DNA of 35,549 nucleotides from positions 1-35,549 of the forward strand of contig JABCZK010000046.1 in assembly GCA_013289695.1 (NCBI GenBank), given 5' to 3'. Both the position numbers and the translations under genes were made by a program. Origin of the DNA: Acidobacteriota bacterium (GTDB lineage Bacteria; Acidobacteriota; Terriglobia; Acidiferrales; UBA7541). Shown here one piece after another: positions 1 to 8,699 of this stretch. Under the pieces are notes generated by a model. That model was not told where the DNA came from and made no database searches. It was given only the letters and a program-made list of their open reading frames with translations. Positions within the stretch are counted from its first letter, which is position 1; each line of letters opens with the position of its first letter.

Positions 1-1
1 C

Positions 2-97
2 TGGACCGTTCGAGGAGCTAACTCGATTCTGGCTCTCCGCTGCTGCCATCTGAACGGCGAGTTTGAAGACTACTGGGAGCAACGCAGGGCGGCTTAA
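2..97 (+). CDS. Transposase, C-terminal fragment (ISKra4-like), cut by window edge
   Basis: An open frame enters from the left edge and stops at TAA 95-97, giving 31 residues. The pattern W-T-x-x-G-A-N then I-L-A-L-R, followed by a short F-E-D-Y-W-E-Q-R tail, resembles the C-terminal end of ISKra4-type transposases as I remember them (W-x-x-x-G-A-x-x-x-L-x-L-R, then an aromatic YW motif). The catalytic domain is outside the window, so the family is tentative and the element could be intact or a remnant. An imperfect hairpin lies just downstream (about 111-152, arms GCACCCG/CGGGTGC) and could belong to the element end or be a transcription stop. Confidence 0.5.
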   Translation, partial: WTVRGANSILALRCCHLNGEFEDYWEQRRAA

Positions 98-440
98 CTT
101 CCACTTACAAGTCGTGCACCCGGTGTTGTCGCTCGGGTGCGACGGGAAGGCAAGGGCTGAGGATTACCGCAGAGAAGCAGATAGCGCAGACGAGGACAAC
201 GACGGAACGATGACAACGGCAGCGCGGTTCGAAGATAAAGGCAGTGGCTCGTGCAGAGTGGCTAGCGGCTGGAAGGCTTGGGCTGACTGTGCGGCGTTGC
301 GTGAGGACATATGCGCAATAACGTTGGAAACATTTTGTTGGTTGGCATCGTACCTACTACTGCACGGCAATATCGCGCGGGAGCTCGGTGCGGAGTTGTC
401 CCGACTGCGAACGGTGTGCGCGGACGGGGAGGGTTAGGAC
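98..440. other. Non-coding spacer between transposase fragment and ADOP permease
   Basis: I see no convincing gene here. The one plus-strand open frame (63-437) has no clear Shine-Dalgarno sequence, resembles no family I know, and overlaps the transposase 3' end. The stretch around 165-235 (AC-CGCAGAG-like words) resembles the degenerate intergenic sequence seen again near 3709-3760. The end of the spacer carries GGGGAGGG (about 427-434), the ribosome binding site of the next gene. No clear -35/-10 pair was found. Confidence 0.5.
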
Positions 441-2918
441 ATGGGAACGTTTAGCGATCACCTGAGGCAAGTTTTGCGACGGCTGGGGCGGGCGCCGCTC
501 TTTACGATCATTACGTTGATCACGCTGGGGGTGGGCGTGGGCGCGAACACGGTGATTTTCAGCGTGCTGGAAGGCGTGCTGCTGAAGCCTTTGCCGTACC
601 CGCAGCCAGAGCAGTTGATTGGAGTGTGGCACACGGCGCCGGGCGTGGGAATCCCGAACTTGAACATGGCGCCGTCCATATATTTTATTGATCGCGAACA
701 GAGCACTACGTTTCAGGATATCGGGGTTTATGACGGCGATTCGCTGAACGTGACGGGCGCGGGAGAGCCGGAGCAGGTGCGCGGGCTGGACGTTTCCGAT
801 GGGACGTTGCCGATTCTGGGAGTGCGGCCGACGCTGGGGCGGTTGTTCACGCGGGAGGACGATTCGCCGGGGACGCCAGAAACCGTGCTGCTTTCGTACG
901 GATATTGGCGGCAGAAATTTGGCGGCGCTACATCGGTGATTGGGCAGTCGATCACCGTCGACGGCAAGCCGCGCGAGATCATCGGAGTGTTGCCGCAGGG
1001 ATTTCATTTTCTGGATTTTGAGGATGCCGCGCTGGTCGTGCCGTTCAAATGGGACCGCAGCAAGACAAAGCTGGGGAACTTCAGTTACGAAGGGCTGGCG
1101 CGATTGAAGCCGGGAGTGACGATGGCGCAGGCGAGCGCGGACGTGGCGCGGATGCTGCCGATCGCGAACCGCAGTTTTCCCGCGCCGGATGGATTTAGCG
1201 CGGAGCTGTTTGAAAAGGCGCACATCGCTCCGAACTTGCGGCCGTTAAAACAGGACGTGGTGGGCGACGTGGGCAAGGTCCTGTGGGTTCTGATGGGATC
1301 GATCGCGATGGTGTTGCTGATTGCTTGCGCGAACGTGGCGAATTTGCTGCTGGTGCGCGTGGATGGACGTCGGCAGGAGTTGGCGATACGCGCGGCGCTG
1401 GGAGCGGGATGGGGACGCATCGCGATGGAGTTGATGTTCGAGAGCGTGATTCTCGGCTTGCTGGGGAGTTTGCTGGGATTGGCGCTGGCTTCTGGGGCGT
1501 TGCGTGTGCTGGTGGCGCTGGCGCCTACAGGTTTGCCGCGAATTCATGAAATCGGGATTGATTTGCCGGTGCTGCTCTTTACGTTTGCGATCGCGCTTTT
1601 TTCCAGCGTGCTGTTTGGCTCGATTCCGATTTTCAAGTATGCGGGAGCGCATTTAAACACCGGGCTTCGCGAGGGTGGGCGGGCGCTGAGCCAGAGCCGG
1701 CAGCAACATCGCGCGCGCAATGTGCTGGTGGTGGTGCAGGTGGGATTGGCACTGGTGCTGCTGATTTGTTCGGGGCTGATGATTCGGACGTTTCGGGCTT
1801 TGCTGCACGTGCCCCCGGGATTTACGGGGCCGGACTCGGTCGAGACGTTCCGGTTCTACGTGCCGGAAACGGAGATTCCTGATAGCGACCGCGAACGGCT
1901 GGTGCGCATGGACCAGGAAATTCTAGGGAAGCTCGCGGCGATTCCGGGCGTTTCGTCGGTGAGTTTTTCAAGCGCCATTCCGATGGACGGACATAACTCG
2001 AACGATCCGATCTTTGCGCAAGATCGCCAGTACGCGGAGGGAGATCTTCCGCCGCTGCGACGGTTCAAATTCACATCACCGGGATTTTTGGCAACGATGG
2101 GGACTCCGCTGGTGGCCGGACGCGATATAACGTGGGAGGACACCTACCAGAAAATACCGGTGGCGATGATTTCTGAAAATTTCGCGAAGGAATATTGGCA
2201 CGACGCGCGGAATGCGTTGGGGAAGCGAATTCGGGTAGGGAACACGGACGACTGGCGCGAAATTGTCGGAGTGGTGGGGGACGTGTACGACGCCGGTGTG
2301 GACCAGCCCGCGAGCAGCTCGGTTTATTGGCCGGTGATGATGGACCGGTTCGAGGGTCAAAAGGAAATGCTGCGGCGGGGGATCGCGTTTGTGATTCGCA
2401 GCCCACGGGCGGGGTCGCAGGCTTTTCTGAACGAGGTGCGGCAGACGGTGTGGTCGGTGGATGCGAATGTCCCGTTGGCGGACGTACACACGCTGGGATA
2501 TTTCTACACGGAGTCCATGGCGCGGACTTCTTTTGCTTTGGTGATGCTGGGAGTAGCGGGAGGAATGGCGCTGCTGCTGGGGATCGTGGGGATTTACGGA
2601 GTGATTGCGTATTCGGTATCGCAGCGCACGCGGGAGATTGGGATTCGCATGGCGCTGGGGGCGCAGCGGAAGATGCTCGTGGGGATGTTTGTGCGGCAGG
2701 GATTGTGGCTGACGGGCGTGGGGATTGTGTGCGGGCTCGGGACGGCGTTTGGGGTGATGCGATTGATGTCGTCTTTGCTTTTCAATGTTAGCCCGGTGGA
2801 TCCGGTTACTTATGGGGCGGTAACTTTGGGAGTGGTCGTTACGGCTTACCTGGCGTGTTATTTGCCGTCGCGGCGGGCGGCTACCGTGGATCCGGTGGAT
2901 GCTTTGCGGGCGGAGTAG
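441..2918 (+). CDS. ADOP-family (MacB/FtsX-like) duplicated ABC permease
   Basis: This 825-residue inner-membrane protein has the duplicated MacB-periplasmic-domain/FtsX layout typical of the acidobacterial duplicated orphan permeases. A first membrane helix lies at about 18-42 and the first MacB-like periplasmic domain at about 45-245. Three FtsX helices follow at about 280-400, then another helix (about 425-447), a second periplasmic domain (about 450-660) and a final FtsX set (about 690-815), with the characteristic T-R-E-I-G-I-R-M-A-L-G-A motif. The equivalent R-Q-E-L-A-I-R-A-A-L-G-A motif sits in the first half. The start is supported by GGGGAGGG seven bases upstream. No ATPase gene is adjacent, as usual for these orphan permeases. 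Family members are thought to work in export or mechanotransmission like MacB, but substrates are unknown. The expected length is about 800 residues, so the gene looks complete. Confidence 0.9.
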   Translation: MGTFSDHLRQVLRRLGRAPLFTIITLITLGVGVGANTVIFSVLEGVLLKPLPYPQPEQLIGVWHTAPGVGIPNLNMAPSIYFIDREQSTTFQDIGVYDGDSLNVTGAGEPEQVRGLDVSDGTLPILGVRPTLGRLFTREDDSPGTPETVLLSYGYWRQKFGGATSVIGQSITVDGKPREIIGVLPQGFHFLDFEDAALVVPFKWDRSKTKLGNFSYEGLARLKPGVTMAQASADVARMLPIANRSFPAPDGFSAELFEKAHIAPNLRPLKQDVVGDVGKVLWVLMGSIAMVLLIACANVANLLLVRVDGRRQELAIRAALGAGWGRIAMELMFESVILGLLGSLLGLALASGALRVLVALAPTGLPRIHEIGIDLPVLLFTFAIALFSSVLFGSIPIFKYAGAHLNTGLREGGRALSQSRQQHRARNVLVVVQVGLALVLLICSGLMIRTFRALLHVPPGFTGPDSVETFRFYVPETEIPDSDRERLVRMDQEILGKLAAIPGVSSVSFSSAIPMDGHNSNDPIFAQDRQYAEGDLPPLRRFKFTSPGFLATMGTPLVAGRDITWEDTYQKIPVAMISENFAKEYWHDARNALGKRIRVGNTDDWREIVGVVGDVYDAGVDQPASSSVYWPVMMDRFEGQKEMLRRGIAFVIRSPRAGSQAFLNEVRQTVWSVDANVPLADVHTLGYFYTESMARTSFALVMLGVAGGMALLLGIVGIYGVIAYSVSQRTREIGIRMALGAQRKMLVGMFVRQGLWLTGVGIVCGLGTAFGVMRLMSSLLFNVSPVDPVTYGAVTLGVVVTAYLACYLPSRRAATVDPVDALRAE

Positions 2919-3051
2919 GGGCGGCGGGTACAGTGATACGCTCGAAAAAGGCAAAGGATTTGACCAAGAGTGCAAAGAGAAAACCTCAGACAACGGCGTG
3001 CGCGGTTCGATGAACCTGAACCGGCCGCTACCGTTCGATCGCGCCCCGCGC

Positions 3052-3210
3052 GATCTCAGGATGAATCGCGCTGTAGCGCGATTCACAAATTCGAAGCTAA
3101 CAGAGCCGGCGGGACGCCGGCGCTACCAACGTCAGCGGCTGGCGGTCTGAAGACCGCCGCTACAAATTCAAAGGCAACGGAAAAACGCCAATCGGGAGAT
3201 TGGCGTTCCC
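3052..3210. repeat. Cluster of dispersed hairpin repeats (copy 1)
   Basis: The 374-base spacer after the permease (2919-3292) has no gene but holds a row of perfect or near-perfect inverted repeats. These are an 11-bp stem with a 2-base loop (3062-3072/3075-3085), GCCGGCG-gga-CGCCGGC (3105-3121), GGCGGTCT-ga-AGACCGCC (3141-3158) and AACGCCAATC-ggga-GATTGGCGTT (3184-3207). Each has a relative elsewhere in the window: the first at 4081-4104, the second at 4791-4807, the fourth at 4003-4026 and 10176-10199. The linking words CGCTAC and CGCTACAAATTCAA recur too. This looks like a REP/MITE-like family of short palindromes, with no coding potential. Confidence 0.75.
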
Positions 3211-3292
3211 AGCAAATGCGTGGGAGTTTGTGGTGTCCCCTTGATTGGCGGGCTTAATTCGGTTAGCTTTGCTGGGCTGAACGAGGGGCATC

Positions 3293-3628
3293 GTGAAGAT
3301 TGGTATTCGCAAAGCGGGGCGTGCCACGATCCTGGACCTCGAAGGGGCGCTGAAATTGGGCGACGCCGAGGAAGCGTTTCGGAATCAGGTGCAACAGCTG
3401 ATTGATGCTGGGTCGTTGCACGTGGCGGTGAATCTGGCGGGCGTGACGGAACTGGATAGCTCGGGGATTGGGGCTTTGGTGCGGGCGTTCACGACTTTGA
3501 AGCGGGCTGGCGGGAAGGCTACTTATTTTGCAGCGAATAAGCGGGTGATGATGTTGTTGAAGATGGTGCGGCTGGATTCGATTTTGGATTTAGCTGAGGA
3601 TGAGGCTACGGCTTTGACACGGATTTAG
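3293..3628 (+). CDS. STAS-domain protein, anti-sigma factor antagonist type
   Basis: This 111-residue protein is a single STAS domain. The GTG start has an AGGGG motif 4-6 bases upstream. It begins with the K-I-G-I-R-K-A-G strand and has the R-A-T-I-L-D-L-E-G-A-L-K-L-G element. The key loop E-L-D-S-S-G-I-G-A-L-V (about residues 58-68) contains the serine that is phosphorylated by partner kinases in SpoIIAA/RsbV. Family members regulate anti-sigma kinases or act in partner switching. Here there is no kinase, phosphatase or sigma gene next to it. It is isolated between two repeat-rich spacers, so its partner cannot be named from context. Length and domain are complete. Confidence 0.85.
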   Translation: MKIGIRKAGRATILDLEGALKLGDAEEAFRNQVQQLIDAGSLHVAVNLAGVTELDSSGIGALVRAFTTLKRAGGKATYFAANKRVMMLLKMVRLDSILDLAEDEATALTRI

Positions 3629-4101
3629 ACGTTTCTTCTTTGTATTGCGGAAGGCCCACCTGTTGTGAACTCTTCTCTTTGATTGCGTTTGGGAAAGGCA
3701 ACGGGTTTACCGCAGAGGCGCAAAGGTCCGCGCGCAGAGGGCGCAGAGAAAACCGGCGCCGCGGAAATGTTGACGCCCGGGCAAGTAGGGGCGCAGCAAG
3801 CAGCGCCCCTACGGAATATTTGCGAGCGTGGCTGGGCTAATGCGGGCACGGCAGGCCGTGCCCCTATGCCAGCAGGGGAGCAGGCGAGAGAGCGCCTTCG
3901 CTGCGCTCAGATGACGAGGCGCCGTAATCGACTGTGACGGCAGGAGCACAGCCAGCAGTGAGTCGCCCTGCTACGGCGCGATCCAGGTGGGGTGATGCGC
4001 AAGACGCCCATCGGGAGATTGGCGTTCCCAGGGGCGGCGCTTCGATTCGGTAGCGCCGACTCTTCGGGCGAATCTCAGGGTGAATCTCGCTGCAGCGAGA
4101 T
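3629..4101. repeat. Repeat-rich intergenic region (copies 2 and 3 of hairpin families)
   Basis: No gene is supported in these 473 bases between two convergent genes. Inverted repeats are dense: GTAGGGGCGC/GCGCCCCTAC (3785-3794/3803-3812), GGGCACGGC/GCCGTGCCC with a 2-base loop (3844-3852/3855-3863), GACGCCCATC/GATTGGCGTT (4003-4026, a diverged relative of 3184-3207), CGGCGCT/AGCGCCG (4035-4041/4052-4058) and a perfect 24-bp palindrome at 4081-4104. The segment 3708-3770 is purine-rich degenerate sequence (cgcagaggc-like words). Open frames here are low quality and are not called. Confidence 0.65.
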
Positions 4102-4767
4102 TCAGCGGCGGTCGAGGGCGGGGTGGCGGACGTCGCGGCCGGCTACGAAATAGATTACGTCTTCGGCAATGTTGGTGGCGTGGTCGCCGATGCGTTCTAG
4201 ATTTTTGGCTACGAGGATCAGTTCGAAGGCGTTGAAGACTTGGGCGGAGTCTTCCATCATGTAGGCGAGGAGCTCGCGGAAGAGTTGGTCGCGCAGGCGG
4301 TCTACCTGATCGTCGCGGCGCAGGACGCTTTGCGCTAGTTCCTGATCGCCGCGGACCAGGGCGTTGAGGCTGTCGCGCACCATTGCTTCGGCCAGTTCGC
4401 TCATGCGGGGCAAGTCCACGTAGGGCTTCACCTGCGGGTGGCGCAGGATGCGCGTAGCGGATTGGGCGATGTTGACGGCCTGATCGCCGATGCGTTCCAG
4501 GTCGCCATTGATGCGCGAGACGGCGAGGAGGAAGCGCAGGTCCGCGGCCATGGGCTGCTGGGTGGCCAGGAGGCGCTGGACGCGCTCGTCAATTTCGATT
4601 TGCATTTCGTTGATGGCGTCTTCTTCGGAGAGGACGACTTCGGCGAGATGTTCTTCGGCATCCAGCACGGCGTGGACGGCTTGATGCGCGGCGCGCTCGG
4701 CGAGGCTGCCCATCCATAGGAGGCGCTGTTTTAGTTCTTCGAGATCGTGATCGAAATGTCGTTCCAT
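4102..4767 (-). CDS. phoU: PhoU, phosphate transport/Pho regulon modulator (first copy)
   Basis: This 221-residue, all-helical cytoplasmic protein is made of two PhoU repeats. The signature E-R-I-G-D-Q-A-V-N-I-A and E-R-I-G-D-H-A-T-N-I-A-E-D-V-I-Y motifs mark the third helix of each bundle and carry the acidic metal-binding residues of the family. PhoU dampens PhoR signalling and PstSCAB uptake when phosphate is plentiful. The start at 4767 is chosen because GAGGAA lies just upstream (revcomp of 4770-4776) and the protein then begins M-E-R-H-F, as family members do. The longer frame to 4881 would translate a hairpin repeat. It is the last gene of pstSCAB-phoU, separated from pstB by a repeat-filled 161-base gap. 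Its TGA stop lies within the 24-bp palindrome at 4081-4104. Confidence 0.93.
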   Translation of the reverse strand: MERHFDHDLEELKQRLLWMGSLAERAAHQAVHAVLDAEEHLAEVVLSEEDAINEMQIEIDERVQRLLATQQPMAADLRFLLAVSRINGDLERIGDQAVNIAQSATRILRHPQVKPYVDLPRMSELAEAMVRDSLNALVRGDQELAQSVLRRDDQVDRLRDQLFRELLAYMMEDSAQVFNAFELILVAKNLERIGDHATNIAEDVIYFVAGRDVRHPALDRR

Positions 4768-4928
4768 GGTTCCTCGGTTCTTGCAACAGAGCCGGCGGGA
4801 CGCCGGCGCTACCAAAGTCAAAGGCGCCCAGCTAAAGCTGGCCGCTACAAATTCAACGGCAACGGCGCAATACAAAGGCAACAGCGCGCTACAAAGTCAA
4901 AAGCGGGCGCGCGGAAAACTGCAGCGTC
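4768..4928. repeat. Hairpin repeats inside the pst operon (pstB-phoU gap, copy 4)
   Basis: The gap between pstB and phoU is mostly repeat sequence: GCCGGCG-gga-CGCCGGC (4791-4807, identical to 3105-3121 with the same ACAGA and CGCTACCAA flanks), CCAGC-taaa-GCTGG (4828-4841), then GCCGCTACAAATTCAA followed by GGCAACGG, shared with 3157-3180. Since the gap lies within one transcription unit, these structures could attenuate or stabilise the message between pstB and phoU. That effect is inferred. Confidence 0.7.
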
Positions 4929-5789
4929 TTAGCCGAACCGGCCGGTGATGTAGGCTTCTGTGCGCGGGTCGGTCGGCGTCGTAAACAGCTTCGAGGTTTC
5001 GCTGTGCTCGATCAGGTGGCCGTCCAGCATGAACGCAGTGAAGTCGCTGGCACGGGCGGCTTGCTGCATGTTGTGGGTGACGATGGCCATGGTGCAGCTG
5101 TCTTTTAGTTGGAACATCAGCTCTTCGATTTTTGCAGTGGTGACGGGATCGAGAGCCGAGCAAGGCTCATCGAGGAGAAGCACTTCGGGGTCCACCGCTA
5201 GCGCACGAGCGATGCAGAGGCGCTGCTGCTGTCCGCCGGAAAGAGCGAACGCGGATTTTTTGAGATAGTCCTTCACTTCGTCCCAGAGGGCGGCGCGGCG
5301 CAGGCTGTGTTCGACGAGATCGTCGAGGCGGCCTTTGTAGCCGTTGATGCGCAGGCCGTAGGCGACGTTGTCGTAAATTGATTTCGGAAATGGGTTGGGG
5401 CGTTGGAAGACCATGCCTACGCGGCGGCGCAGGCCCACGACATCGAGCGAGTGAATGTCCTGGCCGTCGAGGAGCACTTCGCCTTCGACGCGGGTGTTGC
5501 GAATGGTCTCGTTCATGCGGTTCAGAGTGCGCAAGAATGTGGATTTGCCGCAGCCGGAAGGGCCGATGAGCGCGGTGACGCGGTTGGTGGGAATTTTCAG
5601 ACTGAGGGCGAAGACGGCCTGCTTGGCGCCGTAATAGAAATTCAGATTCGAAATCGTCAAGCGCAGTTTATGCTCGATCGTTGGTGACGTCGTTTTTTCC
5701 ATAGGCACCGGATCTCTGAAGGCTTTGACTGATAGCGCGGATTGAGGTGCTCCACTCACAATTTTGTCCTTCGTTGCTGCAATTTCCAT
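4929..5789 (-). CDS. pstB: PstB, phosphate ABC transporter ATPase
   Basis: This is the cytoplasmic ATPase of the high-affinity phosphate importer PstSCAB. Walker [10 protein letters not shown] is at about residues 76-84, followed by a Q-loop region (V-F-Q-R-P-N-P-F-P), the signature L-S-G-G-Q-Q-Q-R-L, Walker B V-L-L-L-D-E-P and the H-loop T-H-N-M-Q-Q-A-A-R that is characteristic of PstB. The start at 5789 overlaps the pstA stop by one base (TGATG), pointing to translational coupling, and gives 286 residues. A second ATG at 5702 would give 257 residues, the usual PstB length, so that start is a real alternative. Everything needed for ATP hydrolysis is present. Confidence 0.95.
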   Translation of the reverse strand: MEIAATKDKIVSGAPQSALSVKAFRDPVPMEKTTSPTIEHKLRLTISNLNFYYGAKQAVFALSLKIPTNRVTALIGPSGCGKSTFLRTLNRMNETIRNTRVEGEVLLDGQDIHSLDVVGLRRRVGMVFQRPNPFPKSIYDNVAYGLRINGYKGRLDDLVEHSLRRAALWDEVKDYLKKSAFALSGGQQQRLCIARALAVDPEVLLLDEPCSALDPVTTAKIEELMFQLKDSCTMAIVTHNMQQAARASDFTAFMLDGHLIEHSETSKLFTTPTDPRTEAYITGRFG

Positions 5790-6634
5790 CAAACCACTTT
5801 GCTGCGCGCCAGGATGAAACGGGCGCCCAGATTCGACAACAAGACCAAACCCAAAAGGACTAGGCCTGCCGCCCACGCCTGCCTATGCCAATCATCGTAC
5901 GGTGCGACAGCGTAGGTGTAAATCATTACCGGGAGGGAGGCGATGGGCTGCCCCCAGCCTTGACTCCAAAAGCGATTGCCGAAGGCGGTGAACAGTAATG
6001 GAGCGGTTTCGCCGGCGACGCGCGCCAGGGCGAGCAACATGCCGGTGAGAATGCCGCCGCTGGCTGCGGGAAGGACGACGGTGGCAATCGTTTTCCATCT
6101 GCTGGCACCCAGGGCCATGGCGGCTTCGCGCATGTTACCGGGCACGGCGCGCAAAAATTCTTCGGTGCTGCGCACGGTGATGGGGATGACCATGATGCCG
6201 AGGGCGACGCCGCCCGCTAGCGCGGAGAAATGTTTCACGGGCAGGACCGCGAGCGAGTAGGCGAAGATGCCGATGACGATGGAAGGGACGCCGTTGAGCA
6301 GATCGGTGGTGTAACGCACGATGAAGGAAAAAGTCTTGCCGCCGAACTCGGCCAGATAGACGCCGGCGAGCAAGCCTACGGGCAAGCCCATCACCGCGGC
6401 GAGAAAGAGAAGCTTCAGACTGCCGACGATGGCGTTGGCCATGCCGCCGCCGGTTTCTCCGACGGGTTTGGGGAGCTGCGTGAAAAATTTCCAACTGAGC
6501 GACGCGCCGCCGTTCCAGATCAGGTAACCGAGGATGAGAAACAACACCGAGACGACGGCGAAGGCGGCGACGCCGGTCAAGGTAAGCATGACGAAGTTCA
6601 GCGACTTGCGCCAGGTTATGCGCAGGGCGCTCAT
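5789..6634 (-). CDS. pstA: PstA, phosphate ABC transporter permease
   Basis: This 281-residue integral membrane permease has about six predicted helices, beginning with a strong hydrophobic segment at about 14-40. It carries the binding-protein-dependent transport inner-membrane motif with an [13 protein letters not shown] coupling helix, which contacts PstB. PstA pairs with PstC to form the phosphate channel. The start overlaps the pstC stop by four bases (ATGA) and the end overlaps pstB by one, so the three genes are tightly coupled. Length is normal for the family. Confidence 0.94.
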   Translation of the reverse strand: MSALRITWRKSLNFVMLTLTGVAAFAVVSVLFLILGYLIWNGGASLSWKFFTQLPKPVGETGGGMANAIVGSLKLLFLAAVMGLPVGLLAGVYLAEFGGKTFSFIVRYTTDLLNGVPSIVIGIFAYSLAVLPVKHFSALAGGVALGIMVIPITVRSTEEFLRAVPGNMREAAMALGASRWKTIATVVLPAASGGILTGMLLALARVAGETAPLLFTAFGNRFWSQGWGQPIASLPVMIYTYAVAPYDDWHRQAWAAGLVLLGLVLLSNLGARFILARSKVV

Positions 6635-7629
6635 GCGGGACGGCCTCCGCCACGTTCGGTGGCGACGATGAGGATGCGCGCCAGGCCATTCAGGATGAAA
6701 GTGATGAGGAAGAGGACGAGGCCTAATTCGATCAAGGAGCTCAGGTACAAATCGCCGGTGGCTTCGGTGAATTGATTGGCGATGGTGGAGGCGATGGTGT
6801 CGCCGGGAGCAAGCAAAGAGGCCTTGATGGCGGCGGCGTTGCCGATCACCATGGTGACGGCCATGGTTTCGCCGAGCGCGCGTGCGAGGGCGAGGAACAC
6901 GGAACCCATGATGCCGGTTCGGGCCCAGGGCACGACGACTTGCCAGGTGGATTCCCAGCGCGTGGCGCCCAGGGCCATGGCGGCTTCGCGCTGCTCGCGC
7001 GGGACGGTGAGGAGAACCTCGCGCGAGACGGAAATTATGAAGGGCACGACCATGATGGCGAGAACGATCCCGGCGGTGAGAAAGCCGACGCCGTAATTTG
7101 GACCGCGGAAGAGAACGCCGATGTAGGGAACATTGCCGACGGTATTGATGAGCAGCGGACCGAGCGTGGTACGCATCAAGGGCACGACGATGAAAATTCC
7201 GAGCAAGCCGTAGATCACGCTGGGGACGGCAGCAAGAAGATCAATCAAGAATGAAATGCTGTCGCTGACTTTTCGAGGCGCAAGCTCGGAGAGAAAAATG
7301 GCGCTGGCTAAGCCGAGGGGGACGGCGAGGAGGAGCGCGACAGCGGAGGTGACCAAGGTGCCGTATATGAAGGGCGCGGCGCCGAAATTATCGAAGTTGG
7401 GATCCCAGACTTTGGTCCAGAAAAACGCCCAACCGAATTGCGTGCGCGAGAGGTGCGAATTGATCCAGAGTTCGTACACCAGCATGGAGGTGAGCAAGAG
7501 GATGACGGCAGCGAAGGTGAGAGTGAGCAGGTGCGCGATCTGATCGCCTTGACGGAGGCGATGAAGAAACGCACGAGGTCCTGCTTGCGGAGGAACCTCG
7601 TGCGCGAGAGTGGTGGCGGCTGCAGACAT
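6631..7629 (-). CDS. pstC: PstC, phosphate ABC transporter permease
   Basis: This 332-residue inner-membrane permease is the partner of PstA. An N-terminal cytoplasmic stretch rich in basic residues precedes the first helix (about 34-54). Further helices follow, with the coupling motif [13 protein letters not shown] at about 216-228 and the PstC-typical V-P-S-V-I-Y-G-L-L-G segment. The gene begins eight bases after the pstS stop and overlaps pstA by four bases. It is complete and ordinary for the family. Confidence 0.94.
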   Translation of the reverse strand: MSAAATTLAHEVPPQAGPRAFLHRLRQGDQIAHLLTLTFAAVILLLTSMLVYELWINSHLSRTQFGWAFFWTKVWDPNFDNFGAAPFIYGTLVTSAVALLLAVPLGLASAIFLSELAPRKVSDSISFLIDLLAAVPSVIYGLLGIFIVVPLMRTTLGPLLINTVGNVPYIGVLFRGPNYGVGFLTAGIVLAIMVVPFIISVSREVLLTVPREQREAAMALGATRWESTWQVVVPWARTGIMGSVFLALARALGETMAVTMVIGNAAAIKASLLAPGDTIASTIANQFTEATGDLYLSSLIELGLVLFLITFILNGLARILIVATERGGGRPA

Positions 7630-7637
7630 TTTACCGG

Positions 7638-8672
7638 TTATTGGATCAGCGAAATTGCCTTGGTCTCCCTGGCGATGACTTCCTTAGGCAGCTGCGCGTA
7701 GGTCAGCCCCTCGTTGAACTTCTGACCGTCGGTGACCATCCACTTCAGGAAGTCTTTGATCGCGTCGCGCTTGGCGGCGTCCTGAATTTGCGCGGGGATG
7801 AGCAGCCAGGTGAAACTGGAGATGGGATAGACGGTTGGTCCGGGCGCATTGGTGATGGAAACGCGGAAGTCGTCCGGAATGTTTTTAGCATCGGCGGCGG
7901 CGGCGGCAGTGACGCTTGCCAGATCAGCCTTCACGAATTTTCCGGCGGCGTTTTGAACTTTTCCGTAAGGAATACTGTTTTGCACGGCGTAAATGAGTTC
8001 GATGTAGCCGATGGCGTTCGGGGTTTGCTTGACGAGCCCGGTGACGCCTTCATTGCCCTTGCCGCCCAGGCCCACGGGCCAATTCACGGAGGTGTTTGCC
8101 TTGCCCACCTTGGTCTTCCAGTCGTCGCTGACTTTGGAGAGAAAATCGGTCCAGATGTAGGAAGTGCCGCTGCCATCGGAGCGGTGCACGACGACGATAT
8201 CCGCAGCGGGGAGGTTGACACCAGGATTGGCTTTCGCGATTTCGGGATCGTTCCACTTGGTGATGGTGCCCAGGTAAATACCGGCGAGAGCTTTCTGGGT
8301 GAAATTCAGCTCTCCGGTTATGCCCGCGATGTTGTAAGTGGGCACAACAGCGCCGAGAACCGTGGGGAAATGCAGGATTTTGAATTTGGATTGCGCGAGT
8401 TGCTCGTCGCTCATGGGGCCATCGGATGCGCCGAAATCAACCGTGCCGGACTGCAACTGACGGATGCCGCCGCCCGAACCGATGGACTGGTAATTGATCT
8501 CAATGTTGGGATGAGCGGTGTGATAAACGTCGAACCACTTGGTGTAGATGGGCGTGGGAAAGGTAGCGCCCGCGGCGTTGAGTTTTACAGCGCCGCCTTG
8601 CGCTGTGGCGCGCGGGGCGGCGACGGCCATCGAGAGCGTCATGAGCCACACAACCAGCAAGGCCTTTTTCAT
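7638..8672 (-). CDS. pstS: PstS, periplasmic phosphate-binding protein
   Basis: This 344-residue periplasmic binding protein captures phosphate for PstCAB. A Sec signal peptide (M-K-K-A, hydrophobic core, cleavage after about residue 25 at A-T-A-Q) precedes the mature protein, which starts with the PstS hallmark L-N-A-A-G-A-T-F-P-T-P-I-Y. Phosphate-contacting elements are visible: A-T-F, G-S-G-G-G (about 67-71), F-G-A-S-D-G-P and R-S-D-G-S-G-T-S. There is no lipobox, so it is likely soluble. AGGAG lies 11 bases before the ATG. It is the first gene of the pst operon, and the tandem Pho-box-like repeats at 8700-8727 lie 28-55 bases upstream of its start. Confidence 0.95.
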   Translation of the reverse strand: MKKALLVVWLMTLSMAVAAPRATAQGGAVKLNAAGATFPTPIYTKWFDVYHTAHPNIEINYQSIGSGGGIRQLQSGTVDFGASDGPMSDEQLAQSKFKILHFPTVLGAVVPTYNIAGITGELNFTQKALAGIYLGTITKWNDPEIAKANPGVNLPAADIVVVHRSDGSGTSYIWTDFLSKVSDDWKTKVGKANTSVNWPVGLGGKGNEGVTGLVKQTPNAIGYIELIYAVQNSIPYGKVQNAAGKFVKADLASVTAAAAADAKNIPDDFRVSITNAPGPTVYPISSFTWLLIPAQIQDAAKRDAIKDFLKWMVTDGQKFNEGLTYAQLPKEVIARETKAISLIQ

Positions 8673-8699
8673 ATTCAGGGATTCTCCTGGGTACCATTT

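Noticed and set aside
63..437. Plus-strand open frame of 124 codons before the permease
   Set aside because: It overlaps the transposase 3' end, has no clear ribosome site and no recognisable domain, and its middle matches degenerate intergenic sequence seen elsewhere.
4768..4881. Upstream extension of phoU (38 extra codons)
   Set aside because: The extension would translate a GCCGGCG hairpin repeat, and a good ribosome site precedes the internal ATG at 4767.
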